From Haematococcus lacustris (lineage: Eukaryota; Chlorophyta; Chlorophyceae; Chlamydomonadales; Haematococcaceae), in NCBI GenBank assembly GCA_030144725.1, contig JASKMD010000017.1:11314409-11378408 (forward strand): a DNA stretch of 64,000 nucleotides. Reading direction: 5' to 3'. Below, one piece after another: positions 1 through 11,689 of this stretch. The translations under genes and the position numbers were made by a program. A model generated the notes under the pieces. That model saw only the letters and a list, made by a program, of their open reading frames with translations. It ran no database searches and was not told where the DNA came from. Within the stretch, counting starts at the first letter, position 1, and every line of letters starts with the position of its first letter.

Positions 1-62
1 CAGGGGCTGCCTGCGTCGCTGCCTTGATGTCGCCACGGGCTGGTGCCCTGATGACCCCACAG

Positions 63-1374
63 GCTGGTGCCCATGACAGAGGACGAGTGGATGGAGGAAG
101 GCGTGCAAGGAGCTCTGATGCCAGGGCAGGAAATTGTCGCCCGCATCTACAAGGTGTGACGCCCAGCACTAGCCAGCAGCTGGTTGGAGCTTGGCCAGCC
201 TGGTTCTGTATGCCAGGGCTATGGGTGGGTGAAAGGGGGTCAGGGGGGCCTCAGAGGAGCCTGGTGTGAGTGACCAAGCTGTGACAGGCTGCTACAGTTG
301 AAACTACCTGGCTGTGAGGCTCCATGGCTGGCAGGCCCGCAAGGACAGCTTGGCAGGGAGGGTGGGCGGTCCTCCTTGCGTCTGGACAGCTGGTTTGCCA
401 GCAGCAGCAGGGGCTGCTGCGCAGTGTGAGGGGCCAGGGTTTGGGCCCGGGGTCAGGGTCAGGGCCATCGTAAGGGTCAGTGTCAGGGCCTGGGTCAGGG
501 TCATTGTAAGGGTTAGGCCCTGGGTCAGCACGCATCACAAGCTGCTGTCACCTGTTTACCTGTGTGCTGCATCCCTGCAGCTGCGCCAGCCAGGCTTGTT
601 CCGCTGGCCTGTCCAGCTGGAGCTGCTGATGCCCCAGGCGGTGGCAGCCCGCCTGACACCTCCTGAGGAGTACATGCCGCCCATCAACCACGCATGGGCA
701 TCAGACCAGGGCTGGCAGATAGAGGACATCTGCCAGGCTGCAGGCAGGCCCTTCCATGCAGCAGAGTACTACCTCAACACAGACGACGAGCAAAGCATGG
801 AAGACATGCAGCTGGTGAGTATAGACTGCTGCGTGTTGCTAGCAGTGTGCTGGTGGCATGCAAGGGGCATACTGGAAGCCTGGGAGGCAGTTGCTTGCTA
901 CTAGGGATGGTGATGCGACAGGGCGCTGTACTGGGTGTCTTGCATGCCTCGCATGCTGACCTCAGGCTCATCGCTGAGGTGAGGGAGGGGCAGTGGGGAC
1001 AGGGAAGGAAAAAGCACAGTGGGGGAGGGGGAGCCAGAGCCAGGGTCAGCAAGGCTAGGAGGGGAGTAAGGAGAGGAAGTGCAGAGCGGTGACAGCGGCC
1101 AGTGGTGTCATCACAAGAGCTGGGCAGGTCAGGGAGGTGCTAAGCTATGGTAGTATATGTTGCGCGTCATGACTGCACTGTCGTTGGTGGGATGGGGATC
1201 CTGTTAGAGGGTGTGGCCTTGGGCGCAGGCGCATGGTGCTGTGCTGGGTGGCTGCAGGCTTATGGGTTCGATGACCCAGAGGAGTCGCGGCTCCCCCTGA
1301 CCCAAGAGCTGCAGGATAAGCTAGACGAGCGCGCGGTGATGCAGACCCAAAATGCAGTCAGCAGTATGTTTTAA
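63..1374 (+). CDS. 3' end of a gene of unknown function
   Basis: I do not recognise this gene; only its C-terminal 146 residues lie in the window. Three exons join in phase: 63-153 (acceptor ccccacag, donor AAG|gtgtga), 581-814 (donor CTG|gtgagt) and 1258-1374 (TAA stop). The first exon starts with one base of a split codon, so the gene begins upstream of the window. The peptide is acidic at both ends, has no membrane segment and no low-complexity run, and contains the stretches MPGQEIVARIYK and YMPPINHAWASDQGWQIED. The first part could be an OB/S1-like strand pattern, but that is a weak guess. Splice signals, frame and ordinary composition make it a real gene; the function is open. Confidence 0.7.
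428..535. repeat. Degenerate GGGTCAG-type intronic minisatellite
   Basis: Irregular repeats of gggtcagg/gtaagggt in the first visible intron of the 63-1374 gene. The spacing is uneven and the motif is mixed, so it is not a telomeric array. Confidence 0.6.
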
Positions 1375-2093
1375 GCCTGAGGGAGAGGCCTAACGCTGGG
1401 CCTGGGACATCCACTATCAACATCCTGTGCGCATGGTGTCTGCCTCTAGTTGTCAATCTACACCTTGCCTGGGACCTGACGCAAGTCTGACACCATGTCC
1501 GCGGGGTCAGGCGGTGCTAGCGACCTAATAGACAGGTGGCTTACACCACTTAAGGTGCTAGCTCTAAGGGGAAGTAGTGGCGGTGCAATAGGCGGCACTT
1601 GATCTGCACATGTACGAGGCGGCCCACGGATCTTGGTGTAGGCCCACAGGCCTACACCCAGCAAGAGACTGCTTACATGTGGAGGAATGTACATGACATT
1701 AAGTCACGCTTTGTAGCGCGATCTCTACAAACGCCATGAGGCAAGTGGTCCCAGGCACACGGAGAAGCAGCAAGACAGGGGCGGTTAAACATTGCTTGCC
1801 TCATTACCGAAGCAACCACAGATGGCAGATAATGGAAAAGAATAACAGATCTTCAGAGTTTAGATTCTAAATGTCAAAACCCCTCACTGGCTAGTCCCAC
1901 CCTGCACAATAAGATGCAGGTGCGCTGTGAGTGACGCTGGCGCGGGCTGGGCTCTGTCTCACAGCCCGCGCAGCCAACTAATGTCGACCTTTAAAGAGGT
2001 CGTCTTATTCTAGCAACCGGCAATCACCCATTTGGGTTGAGTTTGATGTACCGCGCAAATATGATGAGGGGTGTGGGTTGTGGGTTGCGCACG
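1375..2093. other. Convergent intergenic spacer
   Basis: Between the stop of the + gene and the stop of the - histidine phosphatase. It must hold both 3' UTRs. I see no convincing coding exon or repeat; open frames here are short and lack splice context. Confidence 0.5.
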
Positions 2094-5000
2094 CTACCAG
2101 GACATCTGAATCACCTCGCAGTTGTGCATACGCTTCTGCTTGCCCATGAAGTTGTACCAATAGGATCCGTGACCAATGAGCACGAAAAGACTCTCAGGCC
2201 GGCTGTTCAGCCAGCGCGTGAACTCAGCAATGCGACCCTGCGGCAAGGCATTTCATAACCACCTTGCTTGAGGGGCATCCATGGAACGTCAATGGAATGG
2301 CACGTCAAAAGAAGCATCAGACACACCATGCATGACATACCCCAAGTTGCAGGGTACATCGCTCACTGGTGGGCCCCGCCCTGGCCCCTGACATGAGGAT
2401 AGTGAGAAAGTGTTGCTATCTGTCATGGCTAGGAGCGGCAGCAGTGGAGTAGTGGCCATGCTTGTTACAGCTAGCCATGCTTGTTACAGCTAGTACAACA
2501 CGGCTGGGGCGTGCCAAAGTCTTACCCATTTCATGACACAGCCAGGTTCAGCATGGAGAAAGCTGCTCTGCCAGACCAGCTAGCCATGCTTGATACAGCT
2601 ACACTGGACATATAAACACCTCTTCTGCTGACAGCCAACAACCAGGCTCACCTTTTGGTTTATAACAGGCTCCCCTCCTTCCATGCACTTGGTCAAGGCA
2701 CAATTAGGCTTGCCAGCACCCTGATACCACCACTGCTCTGGCAGCTTGGCAAGCTGGTGACTCAACTGCATGGAGGGCATGGCAGCCGCCAGGGAACACA
2801 GGGCTCAAACAGGGAACACAGGGAAGGCGGCAGGTGGGGTGGGGGCGACACACGTTCTGATGCTTCTGTCCAAGAAAACCCTAGACCTAGTCCTGCCTTC
2901 AGCGTTCAGTTCTTGCTCATCACGTGACAGCATGTGTGAGGTGCGTGGGAATGAGGGAGGGTGCGTGGGAGTCGTGCTTCTGGTCAGCTCCTTAGCGACG
3001 CACCTGGGGAAACTCCTGGCTTAACACGGACGCAGGCCGCCCAACATCCCCTGCAGTGACCAGGAATTCCGCGATGCAGGGCAGCACTTCGACCTGGAGG
3101 GGAGGTCCTGCAGGGCCCTGCTCAACCAGGCACTGCCCGCCTTGACCCGCCCCTTGGGCCCCCTGGCTTCCAGCCCTGGAGGTGGAGGATGGCAGGCCAG
3201 CAGCTGCTGCACTGGCAGCTTGCAGGGTCGAGCCTGTAGCTTCCCCTGCCCCAAGGCTAGTGGCAGTGCCGGGCTTGTGAGTCAGGAGTGGGGGCCGATG
3301 CCGACCTGCTGCATGCGTTGTGCATGCTTGTTGCAGCTGTCCTGCTCTTGGCCCAGCCCCTTGCTCCTTCATCATACCCTGGTTGCCAGGCTGATGTTGA
3401 AAGTAAGAGTCCAACTTCTGCTGCTGGCAATGGGCAGCACTTGCAGGAGGCTTGATGCGCCCAGGGCACTGCTGAGCTGCAGGCAGGGCGGCGCCGAACA
3501 CCTGCTGCGCCACTCTGCAACGGCTGACTTGGGCAGGGGCCTCATTCTGGTCCTGCCCCTGACAGGAATCGAGCTGGGGATTTGCCCAGCAAGCGGCTGG
3601 ACGGGGTGGGCTAGCGAGGGGCAGGGGGGATGAGAAGGAGGGGGCGCAGCCAGGCGGTGGGAGACTACCGCAGCTGAAGCGGCGGGCGCCACCGGTGGGC
3701 CTCCCACCCACTGGAGGTGACGTGCGAGGGTTGTGGGTAGGGGAGGCTTGACAACTGTCATTACAACTGCCTTGACGGATCAGGCCACTGGCCAGCAAGC
3801 CAATGCATCCAGGAGCGAGGGATTGCAGGGATCCAGGCCCGGCCCTGGCACCCGCTAGCTTAGCAAGGGGCATGCTGGAGAAGGAGGGTGCACTGACCAG
3901 GGAGCTGCTGCTGAAGCTGCTGCCCGCATCAGAGGCAGGGCGAAGGCCCCAGGGCGGGCAGCCCCCCTCACTACCACCTCGAGACCCTGGTCTGCCTGTG
4001 TCCTGCTGGGTGGTAGACCCAGCAGCACTGACCCGGCACTGCCGTGCTCGGCCCACTGGGCTGTCATGGCTGGTCGTAGGTTGTTGTGCGTCAGGCAGTG
4101 AGGGTGTGGCTGAGTCAGCGGGTGGCAGGTCAGGCGCCAGGGAAGGGGAGCGCTCCTGCCCGTCCTCCAACATGGCGCTCAGGCAGGGTGTCTGGCGTGA
4201 AAGGCCTGCCAAGCCAGCACTGAGGGAGGGGGCAGGGTTGAGGAAGGCCGGGGTGCCACAATCGCTGTCAGTACACTGCTGGGCGGCAGGGCTGTGGGTG
4301 CAGCTGCAGCTGGGATGTGGGGCGGATGGTGCAGGACAGGGGCATGGGACAGGGGCAGCGGCAGGTAGTCGGGGGACAGGGAGCAAAGCAGCAAGGCGTT
4401 CTTGGGAGGGACAGGCCTCCATGAAGGTCTGGAGGGCACGTGTCAGTGGAGACACCACCCAGAGGGGCTCGCCAAACTCCTGTCGCTTGTCAGCTAGGAT
4501 GGTGGCCAGCTTCTGCTGCAGCTCCTTGCACTGTGAGGCAGTGGCAAGGAGGGCAAGACATTGACTGTTAGGCCACCAGGGGTTCAGAGGGACAGCGCAT
4601 GATGGGGAGAGGAGGTACAGCAACAGACTGAGATGTGGGTCACAGTTGTCAAGGTCAGGACACAGGATGATGAGCATGCTGATGGTTCTGCAGTGTCCAG
4701 GCCGTGCATACTTACAGAACATGGTGTTCAGGGTGGCATGGGGAGCAGGGGTGAGCTGGTGCATACAAGGCCAGGCAAGCAGCAAGGTGTCTGGCGCTTG
4801 CCTGGGCCAGTCCCTTGTGAGTCAGACGTGGGTCAAAGATCAAGGGGTCAGAGTAATGCTTGCTCTCCAGCACGGCTTTGTTGTACTCGCTCTCCCCATG
4901 ACGCACTATAATCAACATCTGCAGCCGCCAACCAACCCACATATGCAGGAGGGGTGTGGACAGGAGGCAGGACAGTCAGTGGCGCAATCAGTAGTTTACT

Positions 5001-6893
5001 ACAAACTGCATGACTCAAAGCTGCAGGCATGACAAACTGCATGAATCCTTATTCACGGCACAGGAAGGATGACAAGGCAAACCAATAGTGACAAAGTGAA
5101 AGTAGCAAGGGCGGTGAGGGCAGAGCTCACCTTTCGCTGGGTCTTGGGCCGAAAGATGTCAAACAAGCGGGCTGGCTGCTTGCCCAGTCCTGATGGCGGC
5201 CTGTCCCCGTGGCCGCCCTCACAATGAGCTACTGCCACCAGCTCCGGGGTTTTGACTGCGTGCCCACAACTGCCAAGCTCTGCCAGCATGTCCAGTATAT
5301 TGGCATGGGCACATGTTTCTGGCCCCCCTGGCCCAGCCGCACCCTTGCCTTTCAAGGCTGCCACGCTTGCTATGCCGTGTGCTCCGGCATAAAACGCACC
5401 CATGCTGAACAGACAGTTAGTCTGACCAGCAAGTGTGGGAGTACAGCCTTGCGCAGGGTGGATGGGTGGCTGCAGCAGCTCTTGTCCAGATGGCTGGTCC
5501 GTGAGGGGCTGCACAGCAGATCAAAGCAGGCAGGAAACACCATGGGAGCAGTGCTAGGCTAAGTTAGGTTGCTGCACATGTTCATACAAAGTACATGGCT
5601 GAAGCCTTACTTTGCATGGCCGGGCCCAGTGCGTGACAAAACCTGCTGCACAGCCTCACAACTCACCTGCGTGGACACAGTTTCCCACTCCTGCTCGTCC
5701 TGGCTGCTTGCCTGGTGGGTCCATGCCTGGCTGCAGTCGCTGGGTCCTGGCCGGAGCACAGACTGACTGGGAGGCAGCACACCCAGGGAGGCTGGTTGTG
5801 TGGGAGGCCACTGACTGCCAGTTGCTGCCCAGCTGCTGGCTTGCTGTGGGAGAAAAGTAAGGGATGTGGATGGGTCTTGGCTGGCTTGCATGTGCTGCTG
5901 CTGGCTTGCTGCGCCGAGGTCTTGGCCCCAGAGGTACAGGCTGTCTGGTTGTGTGTCGCGCTGGCTGCTGAGTACTTCTGTGTTGCTGAGCTGCCTGGTG
6001 CTGGCACTTGAAACTCTGGGGCCGCAGGTGGTGGATGGATGGCTGGTGCGAAAGCTTAACCCCGGGCCCAGCCCCACGTCATCATCATCAGATGCGCACT
6101 GTCTGTCGTCATCGTCCTGCTGGGATGAGAGGCGAAGGTAGGTCTGGCTGCTGAACAGTTTGAAGTCATCGTTGTCATCACCCGCATCGTCGCAGCTGCG
6201 GCTGCATGAGTGGATGGAGTGGGTTGCTGCGGCAAACAAAAGCAGGAGAACATCAGACATAGAATGCAGCTGACATGCAGCTCAGATAGCAAAGCTTCAG
6301 AAGAATGGCATGTGAATAAGATTGCCAGTGCAGAACTGCGAGGCACTTACAAGATATCACGGCATGCTTCGAAGCTGGTGTTGACTCACTTGTGGCCTGC
6401 ATCAGCAAATCCACATCCCATTAGCAGCTGGACATTAACAATGCATGTTCATCAATCATACGTGACACACAGGATATAGGGTACATACCAGTGGCGCATG
6501 GCCTCCTGCAGTCGGAGTGCCCAGCCTAAAACTCTCAAAAGCTTTTTGTGCTGTGCTTGGCCATTCACATGACTGAGTCCGCAAGGAGGGCTTGTGGCCA
6601 GGTGAGGTGGCAGGTGTTTCCTGAAGGAAAGAGTACAATGCATCATTGAGCCCAAGGGTCACCATAGTTGACAATACAGGGAATAGGGAGTTTGAACGAC
6701 ATTAGCAACTGCAGCTAGGCTAACGTACTGCGTGGGTCTCTGTAGTCAGGAAAGCGGTCAGAGTCGTCTGTTTCTTTCGCTTCCCACTTCGGGCTGGTGG
6801 TGCACGAGGAATATTGCATAGCTTGGGGGTGGACGACGGCGCGTTGGACGCCTCTTGCTTCAACCCCGCAGTGTGCTGCCAGCCTCGCTTCAT
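2094..6893 (-). CDS. Histidine phosphatase (phosphoglycerate mutase-like) with a large insert
   Basis: Ten coding exons close in phase (about 1,078 aa): 6729-6893, 6489-6620, 6351-6396, 6226-5667, 5508-5131, 4918-4802, 4530-3004, 2765-2652, 2579-2526, 2237-2094. The exon at 4918 starts LIIVRHGESEYN, the RHG motif whose His is phosphorylated. The next exon has WVVSPLTRALQTFMEACP, then about 440 residues rich in Ser, Pro, Ala and Gly, then the domain resumes with LPCIAEFLVTAGDVGRPAS and LPEQWWYQGAGKPN. The last exon carries the second catalytic His in VLIGHGSYWYNFMGKQKR. The roughly 470-residue N-terminal extension is acidic and Ser/Gln-rich and has a PIP-box-like KKQTTLTAFL near its start. The intron after 4802 has a GC donor (CAG|gcaagc). 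The substrate cannot be told from sequence. The ATG at 6893 is the first in frame after a good acceptor; upstream UTR exons are likely. Confidence 0.8.
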
Positions 6894-7578
6894 CCTGGAG
6901 AGTAACCAACCTCAAAGCCTTGGGACACAGACTGGGTGCATAATGCGGTGTAGAAGCAGCGCGGACCGGCGTTGAAGTTACTGCCTGCAATACTTGCAAT
7001 GGACGTGGACGGGTCGGTTTCTGCTGGCGGTTAGCTTGGGTCACCCGTACCCAGTTTGGCTGGTTTGCATGCTTGCTGCATACCTCGCCTGATGGGCCCT
7101 GACCAGGATAGGCTGGTGCACACTGATGTTGGGGCTCGTTAACACGTAGGTGTGTAGAGAGGTTGTGAACTGTTTCGCAACCTGTCACGAAAGCGTAGCC
7201 GTCCAAGCCTGGCGGTCTCTTTCTCCACCATCACGTCACGCATTCATCTGTTACGCATCGTGTGCAAGCTCACACAACTAGGGAGCGTTCCGGTCTTACT
7301 ACTGCCAGATGCTATACGCTTTATCTGGGACGCTCCCTACACATCACGAATCTGACATCTGTGGTACATATAGCACACCTGAAACATACGAACGAACTAC
7401 TGTCAAGCGGTGGCGCTAGAGGCTGGAGACAGGCATCTGCCACGTGCCTCATCACCAAGCTTAAGGGGCTTATAGCTCAGGGCGCAGCAAGCCTGCACAG
7501 GGAGTTGGGGGTGAGCCTTCCTGCGAACCTTCGTGTAGCCGGGCAGAGATGGCATCCATAACACTGACCCAGGAATGC
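6894..7578. other. Spacer between Nup62 and the phosphatase
   Basis: Promoter/5' UTR side of the phosphatase and 3' side of the nucleoporin. Open frames on the minus strand between 6894 and 7231 have no consistent splice chain and are probably UTR. A 9-bp inverted pair, tagggagcg near 7280 and cgctcccta near 7332, is the only structure seen. Confidence 0.4.
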
Positions 7579-10395
7579 CTAGGCCGAGCTAGTAGTTGAT
7601 AGGTGCTGCAGCTTGGTGCCCAGTTCGCTGATGCGCGTCTCCACCTGGGTCAATGCCTGCACGAGCCGCCACCACTTAACACTACTGTGAGTCTGTGATG
7701 ATCACCATGCTGGACATACCCTGCCTGGTTGCGTAGCATGAGACATGCGCTGGCAAGGCATTGCGTTGGCAGTAGCACTCTTGGACACATGCTATGCATT
7801 GTGGTTGATGCAGGTGACAGTGTGTGCATCAGCGCTTTTGTGAACAGGACACGCTCGCATCACATGCGTTAGCTGGTGCTCAGGTGTGGGGCTGTTTGCT
7901 GGAAGACGGGCAGGGCATTCTGTGGCCCTGCTCTCACCTGCAGCTGGTTGTTCAAGATTTGAACGATTGTGGCCATGGGCGTATTGCGGGTATTGCTCAG
8001 TGTGGCAGTGCCCAGCTGGTTGGTGTCAGCCACCTGTCAGGCAGAGTCAAAGCAGGCAACCGCCACACCAAGGTTTGGGTTTCGGACCTATACTGTACAA
8101 GGGAGACAAAATAAGCGTTGGCGTCCGGCTTCACAGGGTTGGTGACAAGGGTTCGCCGGGGATGGTTGGAGCGGAAGGTGGCAAGTAGGCGAGGAGGAGC
8201 AATCGGACGAGCTTGCAATCTGCGACAAGCACCGACCCTGTAGTTTGTGCCTTCTGTCCACACCTCAGCACGCACCGTGTCATGGAGCTCGGAACCCAGA
8301 GATTGCAGCAAGGAGCTGACCGCTTCAGCTCGTGCGTACAGGCGGTCGCGCTCCGTCGCATCCCCGTCCAACAGCGACAGCTCCGGGAGCAGCAGCCGCT
8401 CCGCCTCGTTCTCAATCGAGGCCAGCGCGTCGTGCACCTCCTGGCGATGCCGCGACCACGACCATGCGCAATTGCGGGGGCAGGTGATGAGAGGCAGGAA
8501 GGAACCCACGGCAAGACATGCTCTTGCCATCGCGACACGATGACGAGACTGGCAAGCTCATCGGGTACAGTGTGGAAGCAGGATTTCTGCTTGGTACTTG
8601 CCACTGCTTGCAGCTAGCTCTCACTTTTTGATGCGCTTCCAGAAGGTTCAGCTTGCGCTCCAGAGCATCCTGTCCCGCCACCACAGCTTTCAACGATGCC
8701 TCAGCCTTCAGCAGCTCATGGCGGTTTGTGAGGATGCCTCGATCCCATGCGGCCAAGGCCCCTGGTCAATGAGAAACGAGGATTGCAGATTTAGCAATGT
8801 CACTCACCACTGAGTCCCCTTGAACCATCTTTTCAAGCGCGCTCCAGAATATATCCAATATCAGATGGTGCAATTTGCCATTCTCATCAATTTCATTCCC
8901 CTCCCCGTCCATCACTCCAGCCATGTACGAGGACAAGCACACCGGCCCACCTGCATGCTGTACAAAGGCTTGGGTGTGACGCTCCAGCTCCAGATCCCAT
9001 TCGCGCACAATCTCCTCAACGGTCTTCCCTCTCAGCGACGAGGGAATGTAGACCGGCGCAGCAGCTGCTGCCCCAGCCGCCCCTCCGGTACCTGCTGCCG
9101 CGCCTGCCCCTGCCGCTGCTCCAGCCACCGCCGTCAGACTGCCAGCCGCAGTTGTCGCTGCGGCTGTGCCATTGCCTGCTGCTGCACTTGAAGTGGCTGC
9201 AGCGGGGGCTGGGGTTGAAAAAAGGTTTGGGGTAGTGCTAGCGGTGGAGGCTTGGGGTGCAGTGCCGGCTGCACCCGCAGTGGCGCTGGTGCCAAAAGCA
9301 AAGATGGAAGGAGCTGTGGTGCTGGGTTGGGCCCCAGCACTGCTGGATGATGTCGCCCCTGCAGTGATCCCAGCGCCAAGGCCAAACGATGGGGGCCCTG
9401 CCGAGGCTGCTGCTGGTGCTGCTGCACTGCTGTTGGCTGCAGAGCTGGCTGCAGGGGCTGCAGTAGCAGTGCCAAAGCCAAAGGCCAGGGCAGTGCTAGT
9501 GGAGGAGGTCAGGGGACCAGCGGAGGCCACGGAAGGGGCCTGGCTGCTGATGGCTGGTGCTGATGCACCAAAACCAAAACTCTGGGACGTGGCAGGGGTG
9601 GTGGTGGTAGAGGCGGTCTGGGCAGCAGCAGCAGAGCTGGCGGCTGGGGCAGTGGAGCCAAAACCAAAGCTTAGGGCCGGAACGGAGGCAGCTGCAGGTT
9701 GCGTGCTGGCAGGGGCGCCAAAGGAGAGTGCTGCGATGACAAAGGTAAGCAGGGGATCACTTCAAGGCCATGGGGCAGATGAACAAGCCAGTTTGTCATC
9801 TCTAAGACAGGCTGAGAAAGCCTAGTGCGTGTGAAGGCAAGCATAAGGATGTGACTAAAGTAGCTGGAGCAGTGTGTGGGCAGATGATGATCACTACTCT
9901 GCTCCAGGCAGACAGGTTGAGGCTGTCCCTAGATGTCATTTGTGAGCTGAATCATGAACACTGCCTTGCATGTCAACCTGCAAGCCCAGCTCTTGTTTTC
10001 ATTTCTGCCGTGACGCAATGACACGGGTGGATGTGAGAACTGTTTGTAGTCTGGCCTGTGGGACTGCCACTATGCCAGTGCCAAGACTTGCACGGATGGC
10101 TCGTGGCACACGGTAGAAAGGCAAACACGAGGTGGCATTGCAACTCTGTTGCAAGGCTTGCTATCAGGCCACACCTGCAGGGGCACCGCCAAACACGTTG
10201 CTGGCTGCGGCAGTTGCGGCGGTGGTAGCAGCACTCTGGCCCAGCGTGGCAGGGGCGAGGCTGCCGAAGGAGGGTGCAGTTGTAGTGCTTTGAGGGGCTC
10301 CAAAGAGGGAGGTGGACCCGAACGCAGGGGCAGAGCTGCCAGGGGCGGTTGCTGCACAGGGACAGAGGCAGTGGCAACAGCCTCCGGCCCACTTG

Positions 10396-10491
<96 letters not shown>

Positions 10492-11313
10492 CTCATCTGT
10501 GACCCCTTACCTGCAGGCGCAGCGTTTCCAAAAGCAAAGGCGTTGCTGGCAGCAGGTGCTAACGCCCCAAAGGCAGGGCCTGGTGCACCAAAGGCAGGGG
10601 CTGGCGCGGAAGCTGCTGCACTGGGTGCCCCAAAGGAGGAATTGGTAGACCCAAAAGCTGGGGCAGCAGCTGGGGCAGTGCTCCCTAAGAGACTGCTACC
10701 AGCAGTAGAGGCTGCACCAAATGCGTTGCTGGCTGCACCAAAGGCTGGGGCTGATGTACCAAAAGCAGGGGTTGATGCTCCAAAGGCAGCAGTGGCAGCT
10801 GCTCCAAATGCCGGAGCTGGGGTTGCTCCAAATGCCGGCACAGCCGCAGTTGCACCAAAAGCGGGGGCTGAGGTGGCACCAAAGCCTGAGGTAGCGCCAA
10901 AGGCTGGTGTGGAGGTTGCTCCAAATGCTGGCGTGGAGGCTGCTCCAAATGCTGGCGTTGAGGCTGCTCCAAAAGCAGGGGTCGAGGCCGCTCCAAATGC
11001 CTGTGTGGAGGCTCCCCTAAAAGACAGAGCTGTGGATGCGCCAAAGGCAGGGGCTGAGCTTGCTCCAAAGGCAGGAGCTGCGCCACCAAATGCTGGGGGG
11101 GCAGCCCCAAATGCTGGAGCGGATGTAGCACCAAAAGCTGGTGCCGATGCACCAAATGCGGGCGCAGCAGTTCCAAATGCTGGCGTAGCTGGTGCTCCTG
11201 CAGACAGGGAAAGCGCCGAGTCATCATCTGGCAAATGAGCGACGCGACAGTGTCCGACAACTCAGCGCACCTCCAAACGAGAAGGATGGCGCCGACGAGC
11301 CAGATCCGAACAT
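7579..11313 (-). CDS. NUP62: Nucleoporin Nup62/Nsp1-type, FG-repeat
   Basis: Eight exons close exactly in phase (720 aa): 11313-11271, 11197-10511, 10351-10175, 9730-8951, 8761-8625, 8440-8276, 8033-7938, 7656-7579. The first exon reads MFGSGSSAPSFSFG; residues from about 15 to 480 are FG repeats, mostly PAFGA and later FGFG, in an Ala/Thr/Ser/Pro background with almost no charge. The C-terminal domain starts at YIPSSLRGKTVEEIVREW and continues as heptad coiled coil (AAWDRGILTNRHELLKAEAS, then IENEAERLLLPELSLLDG), ending ILNNQLQ and VETRISELGTKLQHL. This order is that of Nup62/Nsp1, which forms the central-channel trimer of the nuclear pore and carries transport receptors through its FG mesh. 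Its 5' end faces the hexanucleotide repeat. The gene appears intact; a CCTG repeat lies in intron 2. Confidence 0.93.
10392..10493. repeat. CCTG tetranucleotide repeat (about 25 copies) in a Nup62 intron
   Basis: Uninterrupted tgcc repeats lie inside Nup62 intron 2 (10352-10510), so the gene transcript carries CAGG repeats. The intron is only 159 bp, and the repeat is nearly two thirds of it. Confidence 0.95.
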
Positions 11314-11439
11314 TGTAAAGGTGCTGCCGCACTAAAGTAGACAACCAAACTGTCAGGGCCAGCCAGCAAAGGAGGGGGAGTATAGAAAACGAAACTTGCA
11401 ACCACCTGATTGACAATTTGAACAAGTTTTTAATCCGTG

Positions 11440-11660
11440 CAGCCCTCATGCTACACCAAAACAAAGCATGAGTTGTAATCAAACACAGGCTGCGAGCTCA
11501 TCATTGTAAAGGTTACTACTAGTGTGCTTAATGCCCACTTCAGCTCAGCCATTCTGGTGTGTGTGCCTCCTGGTCTACTACTAGCTCGAGCTCTAACTAA
11601 CCTTATAGCTCTTACTCACACACATCCCCTTTGCGAGCGGGTTAGTATTTTGTTTCTTGA
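11440..11660. repeat. Dispersed repeat, copy 1
   Basis: Closely matches 53370-53555 in the same orientation: both contain agccctcatgct, aaagcatgagtt, ggctgcgagctcatcattgt, aatgcccacttcagctcagc and cacacatccccttt. Copy 1 has an extra stretch of about 60 bp before the last block. No reading frame is shared, so it is a non-coding repeat. Confidence 0.85.
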
Positions 11661-11689
11661 ATTGTCTTGCTGTAGCTGGCTATTGCCGC

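Noticed and set aside
428..535. Possible interstitial telomere in the first intron
   Set aside because: The units are mixed gggtca/gtaaggg with uneven spacing; no run of one telomeric unit.
3803..4564. Plus-strand 253-codon frame
   Set aside because: Shadow of the minus-strand low-complexity exon of the histidine phosphatase.
10164..10510. Frame joining FG repeats through an AGRQ repeat
   Set aside because: The AGRQ stretch is the CAGG intron repeat; donor CAG|gtaagg (10511) and acceptor gtgcag (10352) remove it in phase.
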